Source: Mucilaginibacter ginsenosidivorax (GTDB lineage Bacteria; Bacteroidota; Bacteroidia; Sphingobacteriales; Sphingobacteriaceae). From it: a stretch of DNA of 64,000 nt. The stretch spans positions 3,782,001 to 3,846,000 of the forward strand of contig NZ_CP042437.1 in NCBI RefSeq assembly GCF_007971525.1, read 5' to 3'. The position numbers and the translations under genes were made by a program. The notes beneath the pieces were generated by a model. It was not told the DNA's origin, searched no databases, and worked only from the letters and a program-made list of their open reading frames with translations. This document shows positions 17,893 through 27,904 of this stretch, in pieces (positions within the stretch are counted from its first letter, which is position 1; each line of letters begins with the position of its first letter).

Positions 17893-18672
17893 TTACATCA
17901 AAATTTCGCCGATGGAGTAGGTGCGGGCGGTGCCGCTTATCAATACCCTGTCGCCCTGGTCAATGCAAAACAATTTGCCAAGCCGGGCCGATAGTTGTTG
18001 TGCCTGCATCTCTTTTTTGTTTAACCTCTCGGCCCAAAAAGGGATGAGCGAACAGTGTGCCGATCCGGTTACCGGGTCTTCAAGGATGAGGGCCTGCGGT
18101 GTAAAAAAGCGAGATACAAAATCGCAGTGATCGCCTTTTGCCGTAACTACCACGCCACCGGGATCAAGATTTACCTGGTCAAACAGCTGGCGGTTCAGGG
18201 TTATGTTGCGCACATCGGCTTCGCTTTCATAAACCAGCACGTAGTCCCTTGCCTTAAGTACCTCTTTTGGCTGGATGCCTAATGACTGGCTAATCAGCTC
18301 AGGTAATACTGCGGGGGCAGGCTTTCTCGACGGAAAATCGAGCGTATATATCCCTTTTTTAGCAGTCACTATTAACTCGCCGCTCAGGGTGCGGAAAATT
18401 ATTTTATCAGTTGGGTAATTTAAAATAGTAATAATGGCGTGCGCGGCAGCCAGCGTTGCATGCCCACACAGGTCCATCTCAATCTCGGGCGTAAACCAGC
18501 GCAGGAGAAAATGATCGCCGCGGTCAATAAAAAAAGCAGTTTCGGCAACGGCGTTTTCCTGCGTAATTCTTAGCAGCAGCTCATCAGCCGGCCAAACCGT
18601 AAGTGGCACCACGCAGGCCGGGTTACCACCAAACAAAGTATCAGTAAAAGCATCAATCTGGTAAAGTTTCAT
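17893..18672 (-). CDS. PhzF-family isomerase-like protein
   Basis: A 259-aa protein with the PhzF signature start (YQIDAFTDTLFGGNPACVV), the conserved Glu44 in QENAVAETAFF that acts as the general acid/base in PhzF, the ATLAAAHAI segment, and the DPVTGSAHCSLIPFW motif near the C-terminus. The family has two diaminopimelate-epimerase-like halves. In this family most chromosomal members are of unknown substrate and do not make phenazines; no other phenazine gene is present. Both flanking gaps hold short repeated words (TATCAAGTATTAAG types). Confidence 0.9.
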   Translation of the reverse strand: MKLYQIDAFTDTLFGGNPACVVPLTVWPADELLLRITQENAVAETAFFIDRGDHFLLRWFTPEIEMDLCGHATLAAAHAIITILNYPTDKIIFRTLSGELIVTAKKGIYTLDFPSRKPAPAVLPELISQSLGIQPKEVLKARDYVLVYESEADVRNITLNRQLFDQVNLDPGGVVVTAKGDHCDFVSRFFTPQALILEDPVTGSAHCSLIPFWAERLNKKEMQAQQLSARLGKLFCIDQGDRVLISGTARTYSIGEILM

Positions 18673-18904
18673 TTTTTGTTAGCTGCTTGGTATCAAGTAT
18701 GAGGACAGACCCTTACATCCGTAAAATTAGGATCTTTTGGCTGTTTGTTAACACGGGATAAGCATCGGTTTACAACTATTCTGAAAAAAATCCCCTCCAA
18801 AAAAGTCTTGATACTTAAAACACAATACCTGATACTGCCCGTTAATATGCAACAATTTTGATTTATCGCGTTATAAAAGAAGTTTTTTGCTTTATTTTGT
18901 TTTT

Positions 18905-19927
18905 ATGTTAAAAACCAGACTTGCCCTGCTTTTATTAGCATCGATAGCCTGCAGCACATCGGTAAGCGCCCAGCAAACCGATTCGCTGAAAAAGGACACC
19001 GTTAAAATTGATACCGCGCAGATTAATAAATTACGCATCAATTCGCGCCCAAATTCCATCCCTACCAGGGTTAGGCCAATCCAGATAACACGCGAGCAAT
19101 TGCCTGTTAGTATGCTAGATTATAAGGTTATCCATTGGAAAAAGGCAGTTACTTTCGGGTTGAATTTTAGCCAGTCGGCCTTTACCAGTAACTATAGCGC
19201 CGGTGGCGTAAACTCGGTAGCCCTGGGTACAAACTTTATATACCACACCGAGTACAACAAAGCCCCATTCAGTTATGTATCCGAGCTTAACCTTACCTAT
19301 GGCGTTGCCAAAAACAAAGGCCAGGGAAAACGTAAAACTAACGACAGGATTTACTTTGATAATAAGGTAGCCTCGCAGTTATCTAAGCACTGGTACCTTT
19401 TCGGCGCGTTAACGTTTGAGTCGCAGTTCGACAAGGGCTTTAACTATGTTGACCAGGGTAACGGGCGTTTTGATGCCCAGCAGATCTCGAATTTTATGGC
19501 GCCGGGATATTTAACCGAGTCGTTGGGTTTGGAGTATAAGCCAGCCCCTTATTTTGATTTACGTTTAGGTACCGGTACCGCAAGGCAAACATTTGTTTTA
19601 GATAAAAGTATCCGCCGCTTTCAAACCGATAATTACGGTGTAGATACCAACAAAACTGTAAAAAACGATTTGGCATTTCAAATGGTAGCGCTGTTTGATA
19701 AGGATTTGATGAAAAACATCCACCTGAATACGCGCTATGCATTGTTCATCCCGTATGGGCAGTCGCTTAAATATGTTACCCACCGTGTCGACGCTGTATT
19801 ATCAGCCCGGGTAAACCGTTTAATCAATGTTACTATCAACGGTACGCTATTATATGATCAGCATACCTCAAAAGATGCGCAGGCTACAGAGGGTTTGGCG
19901 CTGGGGATGTTGTACAGGTTCCCGTAG
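18905..19927 (+). CDS. DUF3078 outer-membrane protein
   Basis: About 340 residues from the ATG at 18905. An in-frame ATG at 18887 would add six residues ahead of the signal peptide, so the later start is preferred. A signal peptide (LALLLLASIACSTSVSAQ) precedes a linker, then a beta-rich domain opening with HWKKAVTFGLNFSQSAFTSN and SAGGVNSVALG. These segments are the marks of DUF3078, a Bacteroidota family of predicted outer-membrane barrels of unknown function. The strands end with an aromatic terminus (GMLYRFP) as barrels do. It lies just upstream of ffh with 155 bp between. Confidence 0.85.
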   Translation: MLKTRLALLLLASIACSTSVSAQQTDSLKKDTVKIDTAQINKLRINSRPNSIPTRVRPIQITREQLPVSMLDYKVIHWKKAVTFGLNFSQSAFTSNYSAGGVNSVALGTNFIYHTEYNKAPFSYVSELNLTYGVAKNKGQGKRKTNDRIYFDNKVASQLSKHWYLFGALTFESQFDKGFNYVDQGNGRFDAQQISNFMAPGYLTESLGLEYKPAPYFDLRLGTGTARQTFVLDKSIRRFQTDNYGVDTNKTVKNDLAFQMVALFDKDLMKNIHLNTRYALFIPYGQSLKYVTHRVDAVLSARVNRLINVTINGTLLYDQHTSKDAQATEGLALGMLYRFP

Positions 19928-20050
19928 CAGTCATTGGTGAAAATTGGGTACTGTGGGTTTGTTATCTTATAAAAAAGCACGGCCTTTTTGTCGATTTTGC
20001 CAGATCAAAAACGGCGTATACATCTGTCTTAAAATTAACTTTCAAAATCA

Positions 20051-20058
20051 TACCTTTG
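20051..20058 (+). promoter_or_regulatory. Candidate -7 box (TACCTTTG) of ffh
   Basis: TACCTTTG fits the Bacteroidota TAnnTTTG -7 element and lies 25 bp before the ffh start codon. No clear TTG -33 element is seen at the expected distance, so the call is tentative. Confidence 0.4.
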
Positions 20059-20082
20059 TAACCTCAAAACTGGGATATTACA

Positions 20083-21411
20083 ATGTTTGAAAATCTTTCG
20101 GATAAACTCGACAGGGCCTTTAAGGTACTGAAGGGGCAAGGAACTATTACTGAGATAAACGTGGCCGAAACCATGAAGGAAATCCGCAAGGCCCTTCTTG
20201 ATGCCGACGTAAACTATAAAACCGCCAAAGCATTTACTGATGATGTAAGGCAAAAAGCACTGGGTAATAATGTATTAACGGCCATATCGCCAGGCCAGTT
20301 GCTTACCAAGCTTATGAACGATGAGCTTACCGAGCTTATGGGTGGTACCACTGCCGAACTGGAAATAAAAGCTTCGCCAACCATTATTCTGATCGCAGGC
20401 TTAAACGGTGCGGGTAAAACAACTTTTACCGGCAAGCTGGCCAATTATCTTAAAACACAAAAAAATAAAAAGCCTTTACTGGTTGCCGATGATATTTATC
20501 GCCCCGCGGCTATTGATCAGCTGGAGGTATTAGGCCAGCAAATTGGCGTACCCGTATATTCAAACCGCGATTCAAAAGACCCTGTAGCTATTGCCCGTGA
20601 AGGTATTGCCCTGGCCAAACAAAATGGCCATAATATAGTGATTATTGATACCGCCGGCCGCCTTGCTATTGACGAGGCCATGATGGTGGAAATTGAGCAG
20701 GTAAAAAGCGCGGTAAAACCACACGAGATATTATTTGTAGTTGACTCGATGACCGGTCAGGATGCCGTAAACACCGCTAAAGTGTTTAACGACAGGCTTG
20801 ATTTTACCGGCGTAGTATTAACCAAGCTTGATGGTGATACTCGTGGTGGTGCTGCCTTATCTATTAAATCGGTTGTAAATAAACCTATTAAGTTTATAGG
20901 TACCGGCGAAAAAATGGAAGCACTTGATGTTTTCCACCCCGATCGTATGGCATCCCGTATCCTGGGCATGGGCGACGTGGTTTCGTTGGTTGAGCGCGCC
21001 CAGCAGCAGTTTGATGAGAAGGAAGCTGCCGAACTACAAAAGAAGATCCGCAAAAATAAATTTGATTTTAACGATTTTTATAGCCAGATACAACAGATCA
21101 AAAAAATGGGTAACATGAAGGATCTGATGGGCATGATACCGGGTGTTGGCAAAATGATGAAGGATGTGGAAGTTGATGATAACGCTTTTAAAGCCATTGA
21201 GGCCATCATACAGTCAATGACCCCGTTTGAAAAATCCAACCCCGAAACTATTAATCAAAGCCGCCGTAACCGTATAGCCAGGGGTTCCGGAACCGATTTA
21301 GCCGAAGTAAACCGGTTAATGAAGCAGTTTGATGATATGAAAAAGGTGATGAAACAAATGAGCAATCCCGCCGCCATGGCCAGTATGATGCGCCGGATGC
21401 CAAAAATGTAA
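20083..21411 (+). CDS. ffh: Signal recognition particle protein Ffh
   Basis: A 442-aa SRP54 GTPase. An N domain covers about residues 1-90. The G domain has GLNGAGKTT near residue 105, DTAGR and TKLDGDTRGG. The methionine-rich M domain (GNMKDLMGMIPGVGKMMKDV, then MKQMSNPAAMASMMRR) binds signal peptides and 4.5S RNA. It targets nascent membrane and secretory proteins to FtsY and SecYEG. Length and motifs are complete. A strong terminator follows, so it is probably monocistronic. Confidence 0.97.
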   Translation: MFENLSDKLDRAFKVLKGQGTITEINVAETMKEIRKALLDADVNYKTAKAFTDDVRQKALGNNVLTAISPGQLLTKLMNDELTELMGGTTAELEIKASPTIILIAGLNGAGKTTFTGKLANYLKTQKNKKPLLVADDIYRPAAIDQLEVLGQQIGVPVYSNRDSKDPVAIAREGIALAKQNGHNIVIIDTAGRLAIDEAMMVEIEQVKSAVKPHEILFVVDSMTGQDAVNTAKVFNDRLDFTGVVLTKLDGDTRGGAALSIKSVVNKPIKFIGTGEKMEALDVFHPDRMASRILGMGDVVSLVERAQQQFDEKEAAELQKKIRKNKFDFNDFYSQIQQIKKMGNMKDLMGMIPGVGKMMKDVEVDDNAFKAIEAIIQSMTPFEKSNPETINQSRRNRIARGSGTDLAEVNRLMKQFDDMKKVMKQMSNPAAMASMMRRMPKM

Positions 21412-21446
21412 TTCCGCATAGCCCTGAGGGCGTTTTTAAATATTGT

Positions 21447-21477
21447 AAAGCCCCCTGGTAATTTACCGGGGGGCTTT
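21447..21477 (+). terminator. Rho-independent terminator after ffh
   Basis: AAAGCCCCCTGGTA pairs with TACCGGGGGGCTTT across a short loop, 35 bp after the ffh stop. It is followed by GTAGTTT rather than a long T-run. Confidence 0.75.
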
Positions 21478-21696
21478 GTAGTTTACAGGCCTGTTACATT
21501 GCTGCACAGTATGTTGCTCAATTCTTGATATGTGGTCATTTGATAATTGCTTAATGTAGTTTTTTCTATACAAAAAAGCCGGGTTGTTTAATGTATTCCG
21601 GTTTTAATTGGCCAGTGGCATACCATTTGTCTATGTAATGTCATGGAGCCGGCTTAGTAATCCGGCATATAACCATAAACTTAATAGATAGATATT

Positions 21697-22467
21697 ATGA
21701 AAACGTTAGTTAAATCAGTATTATTCACAGCAGCTTTATTCGCCGCAAAATCAGGCATTGCACAGGTTAACGTGGGTGCAGCAACAGCAACAAAAATTGT
21801 TACCCAAACTGCATTACCATCTGTAAACGCGGCTACTGTAGCTCAAAAAGCCGCAGCAACAACTACCAATATCACCAACCAGGCAGCCGCACAGGCTCAA
21901 AATGCAGCGGCGCGCACCGCTGCCCAAACCCAGGCAGCAACCACAGCGGCAGCGGTACAATCGCAAACAGCAGCAAGCCAGGCCGCCAACGTAAGTGGAA
22001 CCGTTAACACCGCCGCAACAACAAATGCCGATGTAGCAGTTAATAACGCCAACACTGCCGCAAACCTTGCAGGTTCGGGTAACGTAGGTGGTTCGGTATC
22101 AGCAGATAAGGCAGCAACTGCCGCAGGTAGCGCATTTACTGCATCAAAAGATGCCGCAAATAATGCCTCGGCTGATGTTAAAGCTAAGGCAAATGATGTT
22201 GCAGCAAAAGCTACTGCAGCCAAAGCCGCTTCGGTTAATAGAGCTTCTGCAGTAGGCAAAAAGGCTATAACTGCCAGGAAAAGCGTGAGTGTTAGCAGCA
22301 CCGGAAGTTTAAATGCATCTGGTAGTTCGGCTACAACTACAAAAAGCACCAAAGCAAGCTTATCACACAACGGCTCATCTGCAACCACAGTAAAAGCAGG
22401 TAAAAAAAGCGCAACAGTTAGCGCATCGGGTAGCAGTTCAACTAAAGTTAGCGCTGCTAAACAGTAA
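21697..22467 (+). CDS. Secreted Ala/Thr/Asn/Gln-rich low-complexity protein
   Basis: A 256-aa protein with a signal peptide (SVLFTAALFAAKSGIAQ) followed by almost pure Ala, Thr, Asn, Gln, Ser and Val (AAQTQAATTAAAVQSQTAAS). The C-terminal 80 residues shift to Lys/Ser-rich repeats (SATTTKSTKASLSHNGSSAT). It has no recognisable fold. The helix-forming Ala-rich part and basic tail suggest an extended coil or surface polymer-binding protein; this is inference. It has its own upstream region and a strong terminator, which supports real expression. Confidence 0.65.
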   Translation: MKTLVKSVLFTAALFAAKSGIAQVNVGAATATKIVTQTALPSVNAATVAQKAAATTTNITNQAAAQAQNAAARTAAQTQAATTAAAVQSQTAASQAANVSGTVNTAATTNADVAVNNANTAANLAGSGNVGGSVSADKAATAAGSAFTASKDAANNASADVKAKANDVAAKATAAKAASVNRASAVGKKAITARKSVSVSSTGSLNASGSSATTTKSTKASLSHNGSSATTVKAGKKSATVSASGSSSTKVSAAKQ

Positions 22468-22493
22468 CATTAAATTATAACAATGTAATTAGC

Positions 22494-22517
22494 AAAAGGG
22501 CCGTTAGCGGCCCTTTT
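22494..22517 (+). terminator. Rho-independent terminator
   Basis: A perfect 10-bp stem, AAAAGGGCCG and CGGCCCTTTT, with a TTAG loop, follows the Ala-rich protein gene and is trailed by GTTGATTT. Confidence 0.85.
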
Positions 22518-22555
22518 GTTGATTTAAAACATAAGCCAGGCACATCAAATCGTTT

Positions 22556-23497
22556 ATGAAAAAACTTAAACTTATCGCACTGCTTACTATTATGGGCAGT
22601 TGCACCGCCTCATTTGCACAACAAACCGTTACCGATACTGCGTCCAAAAAACCACAGGTGAAGGAGTTATTTGTAAATGCCGGGATACAATATATATCTA
22701 ACCTAACCTACGCCGGGCGCCGCGATGAAAGCAGTGTGCCATTGTTACTACCATCACTGACATTGGTGAGCAAGCATGGGTTTTTCCTGAGCGCAATAGG
22801 TTATTTTGATTTAAACGGGTCAAAATCAGGCGCCGAAGGGCTGAGTGTTACGCCAGGCTATGTTTTTGGCTTTGATAATAAAAAGTATTATGGCGGTACC
22901 ATATCGGCCACCAAATTTTTTATCACCGGCAGCAGTCCTATCATCTTATCGTCTTTTAATGCCACCGTTGATGCTTCGTTGTACGCCAACCCAGATAATA
23001 TTGTAAAGCTTAGCATTGGCGGCAGTTACCGTTTTGATAAAAATAACAAGAATGACATCATCAATACTGCCGAGCTATCTAAGGAAATATTCGTGGTTAA
23101 AACCGGGGCTACCAAATTAAATGGCCTTAAATTTACACCAACAGCGTCATTGTATGCCGGTACACAATCGTTTTACCAAACCTACTATACCCAATCGCAG
23201 GTAACCCGGTCGGTAGAGTCGCCCCAAAAACAAACGCCTATCAATATCCTGTTCCCTAATCAGCCCAAGCAAACCATTATTACTCAAACCGTAACACAGG
23301 AAAATCAAAAGGAAGTGAGGAAATACCAGCTGCTTGCCTTTAGCGGATCGATGCCGGTTACTTACGTTATAAACAAAGTGCAGATAGTTTTTACACCATA
23401 CCTTATAAAACCATTTAACCAGGTTGATTATTTGAGTAATACGTCAAAAAACGGCCTTTACTTTTTGTTTTCGGCCGGAGCAAGTGTAACTTTTTAA
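22556..23497 (+). CDS. Outer-membrane-barrel-like protein, unknown function
   Basis: A 313-aa exported protein. The signal peptide (MKKLKLIALLTIMGSCTASFAQ) contains a Cys but is followed by AQ, so SPI cleavage is more likely than lipidation. The mature part is rich in alternating beta strands (FFLSAIGYFDLNGSKSGAEG, YYGGTISATKFFITG) and ends in LYFLFSAGASVTF, an aromatic C-terminal strand typical of outer-membrane barrels. I do not recognise a named family. It lies between two + strand genes with separate upstream regions. Confidence 0.7.
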   Translation: MKKLKLIALLTIMGSCTASFAQQTVTDTASKKPQVKELFVNAGIQYISNLTYAGRRDESSVPLLLPSLTLVSKHGFFLSAIGYFDLNGSKSGAEGLSVTPGYVFGFDNKKYYGGTISATKFFITGSSPIILSSFNATVDASLYANPDNIVKLSIGGSYRFDKNNKNDIINTAELSKEIFVVKTGATKLNGLKFTPTASLYAGTQSFYQTYYTQSQVTRSVESPQKQTPINILFPNQPKQTIITQTVTQENQKEVRKYQLLAFSGSMPVTYVINKVQIVFTPYLIKPFNQVDYLSNTSKNGLYFLFSAGASVTF

Positions 23498-23586
23498 TAT
23501 AATTGCGTTTTTTCTCACGTAAAAATATTAACATATGGTTTTAAATGCTGTGGTTTTTTATAAACTTCGCATTTAAACCGTTTTGT

Positions 23587-25197
23587 ATGCGTTCCATCCT
23601 CTACTATAAAAAACTATTTCCTGTAGCTTTTACCTTTTTTGCGTTATCTGCCCATGCCCAGGTTCCCGGTTCGGCTATCGATGTGCAGCACTACAATTTT
23701 GCATTACAGCTTAACGACGATAACAATAATATAAAAGGCGAGGCCACCGTAGCCATAAAATTTATAAAGGATGCTGCCTCCTTTAGCCTGAACCTGGTAA
23801 AAAAGAATGCCGCTGGCAAAGGGATGACTGTATCAGCAGTAACCGAAAATGGCAAAAGCCTTAAATTTGAACAGGATAGCGATATTGTTAAAATATACAC
23901 GCAGGTTAAAGCCCCCAGCAGGCATAGCTTTGTGATTAGCTATGAAGGCATACCTGCCGATGGATTGATCATATCTACCAATAACTTTGGTCACCGCACT
24001 TTTTTTGGCGATAACTGGCCAAACCGGGCACATAACTGGCTTCCCTGTGTTGACGACCCTGCAGATAAAGCAGCCGTTGATTTTGAAGTAACCGCGCCCG
24101 ATCATTACCAGGTGGTAGCCAACGGTTTGCAACTGGAAGAGAAAACATTAGATAATCACCTGAAACTTACCCACTGGCAAGAAAATGTGGTGCTGCCTAC
24201 CAAAGTTATGGTTATAGGCGTTGCCGAATTTGCCATTGACCACCCCGGCGATGTAAGCGGTATCCCGGTTTATACCTATGTGTTTCCCGAAAACAAGGAT
24301 GCCGGATTTAAGAACTATGCTATCGCCAAAGATATATTGCCTTTTTTTATCAAAAAAGTTGGCCCTTACAGTTATGAGAAACTGGCCAACGTACAATCGA
24401 AAACCATATTTGGCGGGATGGAAAATGCAAGCGCGATATTTTATTTCGAAGAGTCGGTAACCAGCAAAGGCATAGAAGAGTTAATGGCGCACGAAATAGC
24501 CCACCAATGGTTTGGCGACGGCGCAAGCGAAAAAAACTTTGCCCACTTATGGTTAAGCGAAGGATTTGCCACTTACATGACCAACCTGTACCTCGAAAAT
24601 AAATATGGTGCCGATACCTTAAAAAAGCGGTTAATTGAGGACAGGCAAACCGTTATTGATTTTGAAAAGAAAAGGCTGAGCCCAGTGGTTGATACCGCTG
24701 TAAAAGATAAATACATGCAATTGCTAAACGCCAACAGTTACCAAAAGGGCGGTTGGGTATTGCATATGCTAAGGCGTAAACTTGGGGATGTTATATTTTG
24801 GAAAGGCGTAAGTAATTATTACACCATGTATAACGGCCGCAACGCCAATACAGCCGACCTATGTGCTGTGATGGAAAAAGCCAGCGGCCAAAACCTAAAG
24901 CCATTTTTTAAACAATGGTTAAGAACGGCTGGCCACCCGGATTTGAAAATAACATGGATGCAGCGCGCAAATAGTTCTGTTGTTGAAATATCGGTAACGC
25001 AAAAGCAGGCATCCATTTATGAGTTCCCGTTGGAGTTTACGGTTAACGGCAAGCCCTTCACCCTTAATATAAAAAATAAAGAAACCGGGCTTAAAGTGCC
25101 GGTGGCAACCAGCGATGCCAAGGTGGTAGTGTTGGTTGACCCTAACGTTAATTTACTGGCATCTTTTAGCCTGGAAGGTATTACTGTGCAAAAGTAA
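23587..25197 (+). CDS. M1-family metallopeptidase
   Basis: About 536 residues from the ATG at 23587, which begins a good signal peptide (YKKLFPVAFTFFALSAHAQ). A frame start at 23545 would place 14 extra hydrophobic residues in front. It has the gluzincin motif HEIAHQWFGD near residue 302 with the third zinc ligand in WLSEGFATY, and the substrate-binding block GGMENASAIFYFEES. M1 enzymes are aminopeptidases; this one is exported and probably periplasmic. The N-terminal beta domain and the C-terminal helical part are shorter than in PepN. Confidence 0.92.
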   Translation: MRSILYYKKLFPVAFTFFALSAHAQVPGSAIDVQHYNFALQLNDDNNNIKGEATVAIKFIKDAASFSLNLVKKNAAGKGMTVSAVTENGKSLKFEQDSDIVKIYTQVKAPSRHSFVISYEGIPADGLIISTNNFGHRTFFGDNWPNRAHNWLPCVDDPADKAAVDFEVTAPDHYQVVANGLQLEEKTLDNHLKLTHWQENVVLPTKVMVIGVAEFAIDHPGDVSGIPVYTYVFPENKDAGFKNYAIAKDILPFFIKKVGPYSYEKLANVQSKTIFGGMENASAIFYFEESVTSKGIEELMAHEIAHQWFGDGASEKNFAHLWLSEGFATYMTNLYLENKYGADTLKKRLIEDRQTVIDFEKKRLSPVVDTAVKDKYMQLLNANSYQKGGWVLHMLRRKLGDVIFWKGVSNYYTMYNGRNANTADLCAVMEKASGQNLKPFFKQWLRTAGHPDLKITWMQRANSSVVEISVTQKQASIYEFPLEFTVNGKPFTLNIKNKETGLKVPVATSDAKVVVLVDPNVNLLASFSLEGITVQK

Positions 25198-25253
25198 TAA
25201 GCTTGTGACTATCTGCTAAATAAATCGACAGCCCTATTGATTTATAAAATTTT

Positions 25254-25292
25254 ATAATTATCATTGTGTAATACCTACACAATGATAATTAT
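25254..25292. terminator. Perfect 17-bp hairpin after the peptidase gene
   Basis: ATAATTATCATTGTGTA and its exact complement flank the five-base loop ATACC, 56 bp after the M1 peptidase stop. The stem is AT-rich and symmetrical, so it could act in either direction or be a protein site. Confidence 0.6.
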
Positions 25293-25378
25293 TGGCTTAT
25301 CGCCCAAAAATCATGGTAATGGTATACGTTATTCAGCTCCCGGATAATTCATAACCAATTATATTAAACCAGATAACC

Positions 25379-27007
25379 ATGAATAAAAACTCAACATTTT
25401 GGGCTTTGCTGGCCATTTGCCTGCTGCCATTATTTGGCTACAGCCAAAGCAGCGATGCCGTTATTGCCGGCGAAAACGTAGCCGTAACCAGTACCGATGC
25501 CGGGCAGGTACGCGGGTACATCCACAACGGCACCTTTAATTACAAAGGTATACCTTATGCAACTGCCAAACGTTTTATGGCGCCCGAAAAGCCCGCCCCG
25601 TGGCAGGGTGTTCGCGCATCGCTGGTATATGGCGCTGTTTGCCCTATCGACCCGACCACCACTGTTAACGACCCTATCGAGTTTAGCTTTCAGCACAACT
25701 GGGGTTATATGAACGAGGATTGCCTGAAGCTGAATGTTTGGACGCCTGGCATTAACGACCAAAAGAAACGCCCTGTAATGGTTTGGCTGCATGGCGGTGG
25801 TTTTGCAGCCGGTTCGGCCATTGAACTGCCTTCTTATGATGGCGAAAACCTGAGCAAAAAAGGTGATGTTGTTGTGGTATCCATTAACCATCGTTTAAAC
25901 CTGTTGGGCTTTTTAAACCTATCGGCCTATGGCGATAAATATAAATCGTCGGCCAATGTGGGCATGATGGATATTGTGGCCGCCCTGCAATGGGTAAAAC
26001 AAAACATTGCCAGCTTTGGTGGCGATCCGGATAACGTAACCATTTTTGGCCAGTCGGGCGGCGGCGGCAAGGTTACTACGTTAATGGCGGCACCATCAGC
26101 AAAAGGCTTGTTCCATAAAGCTATTGTGCAAAGCGGCAGTTACCAGTCAAAATTTATGGATAACGATGTATCAAAAAGAATTGGCGCGGCTATGCTGGAA
26201 GTATTGAACCTGCAGCCAAACCAGGCAGATTCGTTACAAACCATATCATATGAGCGCCTGAGCGCGGCCGCAAAAAAAGCTTTACCTAAAGTTGCCCAGC
26301 AATTAAAAGCCGAAGGCAAGCCCGTTGCCGGTTTTGGCCTTGGCTGGGAACCTGTTAACGATGGTGTGTTTTTGCCTTACCAGTTGAATGACCCTGCCGC
26401 TGCCGAATTATCAAAAAATATTCCCTTACTGGTAGGCTCAACCAAAACCGAGTTTATGGCCTCGCTGATAAACCCGGCTATCCGTAACTTTAGCATGGAT
26501 GATGTTAAAAGCTACCTGCAAAAAAAATATGCCGATAAAACAGATGCCTACATGGCCGAGGTTTTAAAAGCCTATCCGGGCACGGTAAAACCATCCGATT
26601 ATCTGGATATTGATTTGGCAACCTTCAGGCCCGGTGTTATCCGCCAGGCCAATGCAAAATCGGCAGTAGCGGGCGCGGCCCCGGTTTATATGTATATGTT
26701 TACCTGGCAGTCGCCAGTGGCCGATGGCATGTTTAAATCTATCCATTGTATCGATATCTGTTTTGAGTTTGACAACATTAAACGCTGCGAAGAAATGACC
26801 GGTGGTGGTAAGGATGCCTATGCCTTAGCCAATAAAATGAGCCAGGCCTGGATAAATTTTGCCCATACCGGCAACCCAAATGCCAAAGGCTTGCCCAACT
26901 GGCCTGCTTACACCGCCCAAAACGGCGCGGCTATGTTGTTTGATAACAAGGCTGAAGTAAAATACCATCATGATGCTGCCTTGCTTCAAATGGCTTCGGC
27001 AAAATAA
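25379..27007 (+). CDS. Type-B carboxylesterase/lipase family protein
   Basis: A 542-aa exported alpha/beta-hydrolase. It has a signal peptide (WALLAICLLPLFGYSQ), the oxyanion-hole segment PVMVWLHGGGFAAGS, the nucleophile elbow FGQSGGGGK with Ser near residue 225, and the EDCLKLNVWTP signature of the carboxylesterase type-B family. The usual elbow is GESAGG; here it is GQSGGG, a known variant among bacterial members. The likely catalytic His is in FDNIKRCEEMTGGG or nearby, and cannot be fixed by eye. It hydrolyses carboxylic esters; the substrate is unknown. Confidence 0.9.
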   Translation: MNKNSTFWALLAICLLPLFGYSQSSDAVIAGENVAVTSTDAGQVRGYIHNGTFNYKGIPYATAKRFMAPEKPAPWQGVRASLVYGAVCPIDPTTTVNDPIEFSFQHNWGYMNEDCLKLNVWTPGINDQKKRPVMVWLHGGGFAAGSAIELPSYDGENLSKKGDVVVVSINHRLNLLGFLNLSAYGDKYKSSANVGMMDIVAALQWVKQNIASFGGDPDNVTIFGQSGGGGKVTTLMAAPSAKGLFHKAIVQSGSYQSKFMDNDVSKRIGAAMLEVLNLQPNQADSLQTISYERLSAAAKKALPKVAQQLKAEGKPVAGFGLGWEPVNDGVFLPYQLNDPAAAELSKNIPLLVGSTKTEFMASLINPAIRNFSMDDVKSYLQKKYADKTDAYMAEVLKAYPGTVKPSDYLDIDLATFRPGVIRQANAKSAVAGAAPVYMYMFTWQSPVADGMFKSIHCIDICFEFDNIKRCEEMTGGGKDAYALANKMSQAWINFAHTGNPNAKGLPNWPAYTAQNGAAMLFDNKAEVKYHHDAALLQMASAK

Positions 27008-27028
27008 AAATCTGAAAGTTTAATAATA

Positions 27029-27057
27029 TAACGGCTGCCTTTTGGTGGCCGTTTTTG
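27029..27057 (+). terminator. Rho-independent terminator after the esterase gene
   Basis: AACGGCTGCC and GGTGGCCGTT form a stem around TTTT, followed by TTTGGTT. It lies about 22 bp after the esterase stop codon. Confidence 0.6.
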
Positions 27058-27239
27058 GTTACCAGGAAGATTACGCAATAAAGTTTATTGTTATTGATTG
27101 AACGCAAATTTTTAAACGGCGAATTTGAAAAATCTGGAATTTTTACATAATATAATTTTGTAATTTGCGTTACCAGCCAAACAATCCATTCCAATGGATC
27201 GTTTAACTACCAACTATTAACCTTTAAACCATTAGCATC

Positions 27240-27629
27240 ATGAACACAGCAGCAATTAAATCCATGTATGTAACCGCTTACAGATGGAACGCCAGAAATT
27301 TCGGACAAGGTGGCCTACCCAAATTTAACTCGCTTTTTGGCGTTAGTTTCCTGTTAATCCTTTTGCTAACCAATCTGCTGATGTTTACCCAGCTTTGCTT
27401 ACACCAAAAATGGTTTAATATTAACCAGGTAACCGCAACCGTAATGCTTTTGGCAGCCTCGGGCGCGCTGTTGCTTAATTATTTTATACTGCTAAACAAC
27501 GGCCGGTTTAAAAAATGGAATATTGCATTTGAAAAACTGAGCAAAAACCACCAAAAAATATGGTCAATTATGCTGATGGCCTATGCGGTGGTATCCTGCA
27601 TCTTTTTCCTGTTTGTAAACACCATCTGA
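27240..27629 (+). CDS. Small membrane protein, three predicted helices
   Basis: A 129-aa protein of unknown family with hydrophobic segments near residues 33-54, 61-85 and 105-127 (FLLILLLTNLLMFTQLCL, VTATVMLLAASGALLLNYFI, IMLMAYAVVSCIFFLFV). The loops are basic. A TAATTTTG box at 27153-27160 could be its promoter. No partner gene is adjacent. Confidence 0.65.
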   Translation: MNTAAIKSMYVTAYRWNARNFGQGGLPKFNSLFGVSFLLILLLTNLLMFTQLCLHQKWFNINQVTATVMLLAASGALLLNYFILLNNGRFKKWNIAFEKLSKNHQKIWSIMLMAYAVVSCIFFLFVNTI

Positions 27630-27904
27630 TCATTTAAAAATATCATGCTGGTTTTGACCTTGTTGCGCATATGGCAACAAAAATTTAACAGCCAGGTTAT
27701 TTTACAATTATGCTAATTACATGAATTGTGCGTTATTTTGCATTACCTGCTGGTAGTACTGGTGTCGTGTCGGCGATAAATTGACGGATAGTCTTTAGCC
27801 CAAAGTTTTAAGTTCTAAGCAAAAAAAGAAAAAAATCAACTTTAGACTTACGACTAAGTACTGTTGACTTAACAATAGCAGGTAATATAAAGCATACCAT
27901 AACC

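Noticed and set aside
21897-22388. A 163-codon minus-strand frame
   Set aside because: It mirrors the Ala-rich coding sequence on the + strand, which has a signal peptide and terminator.
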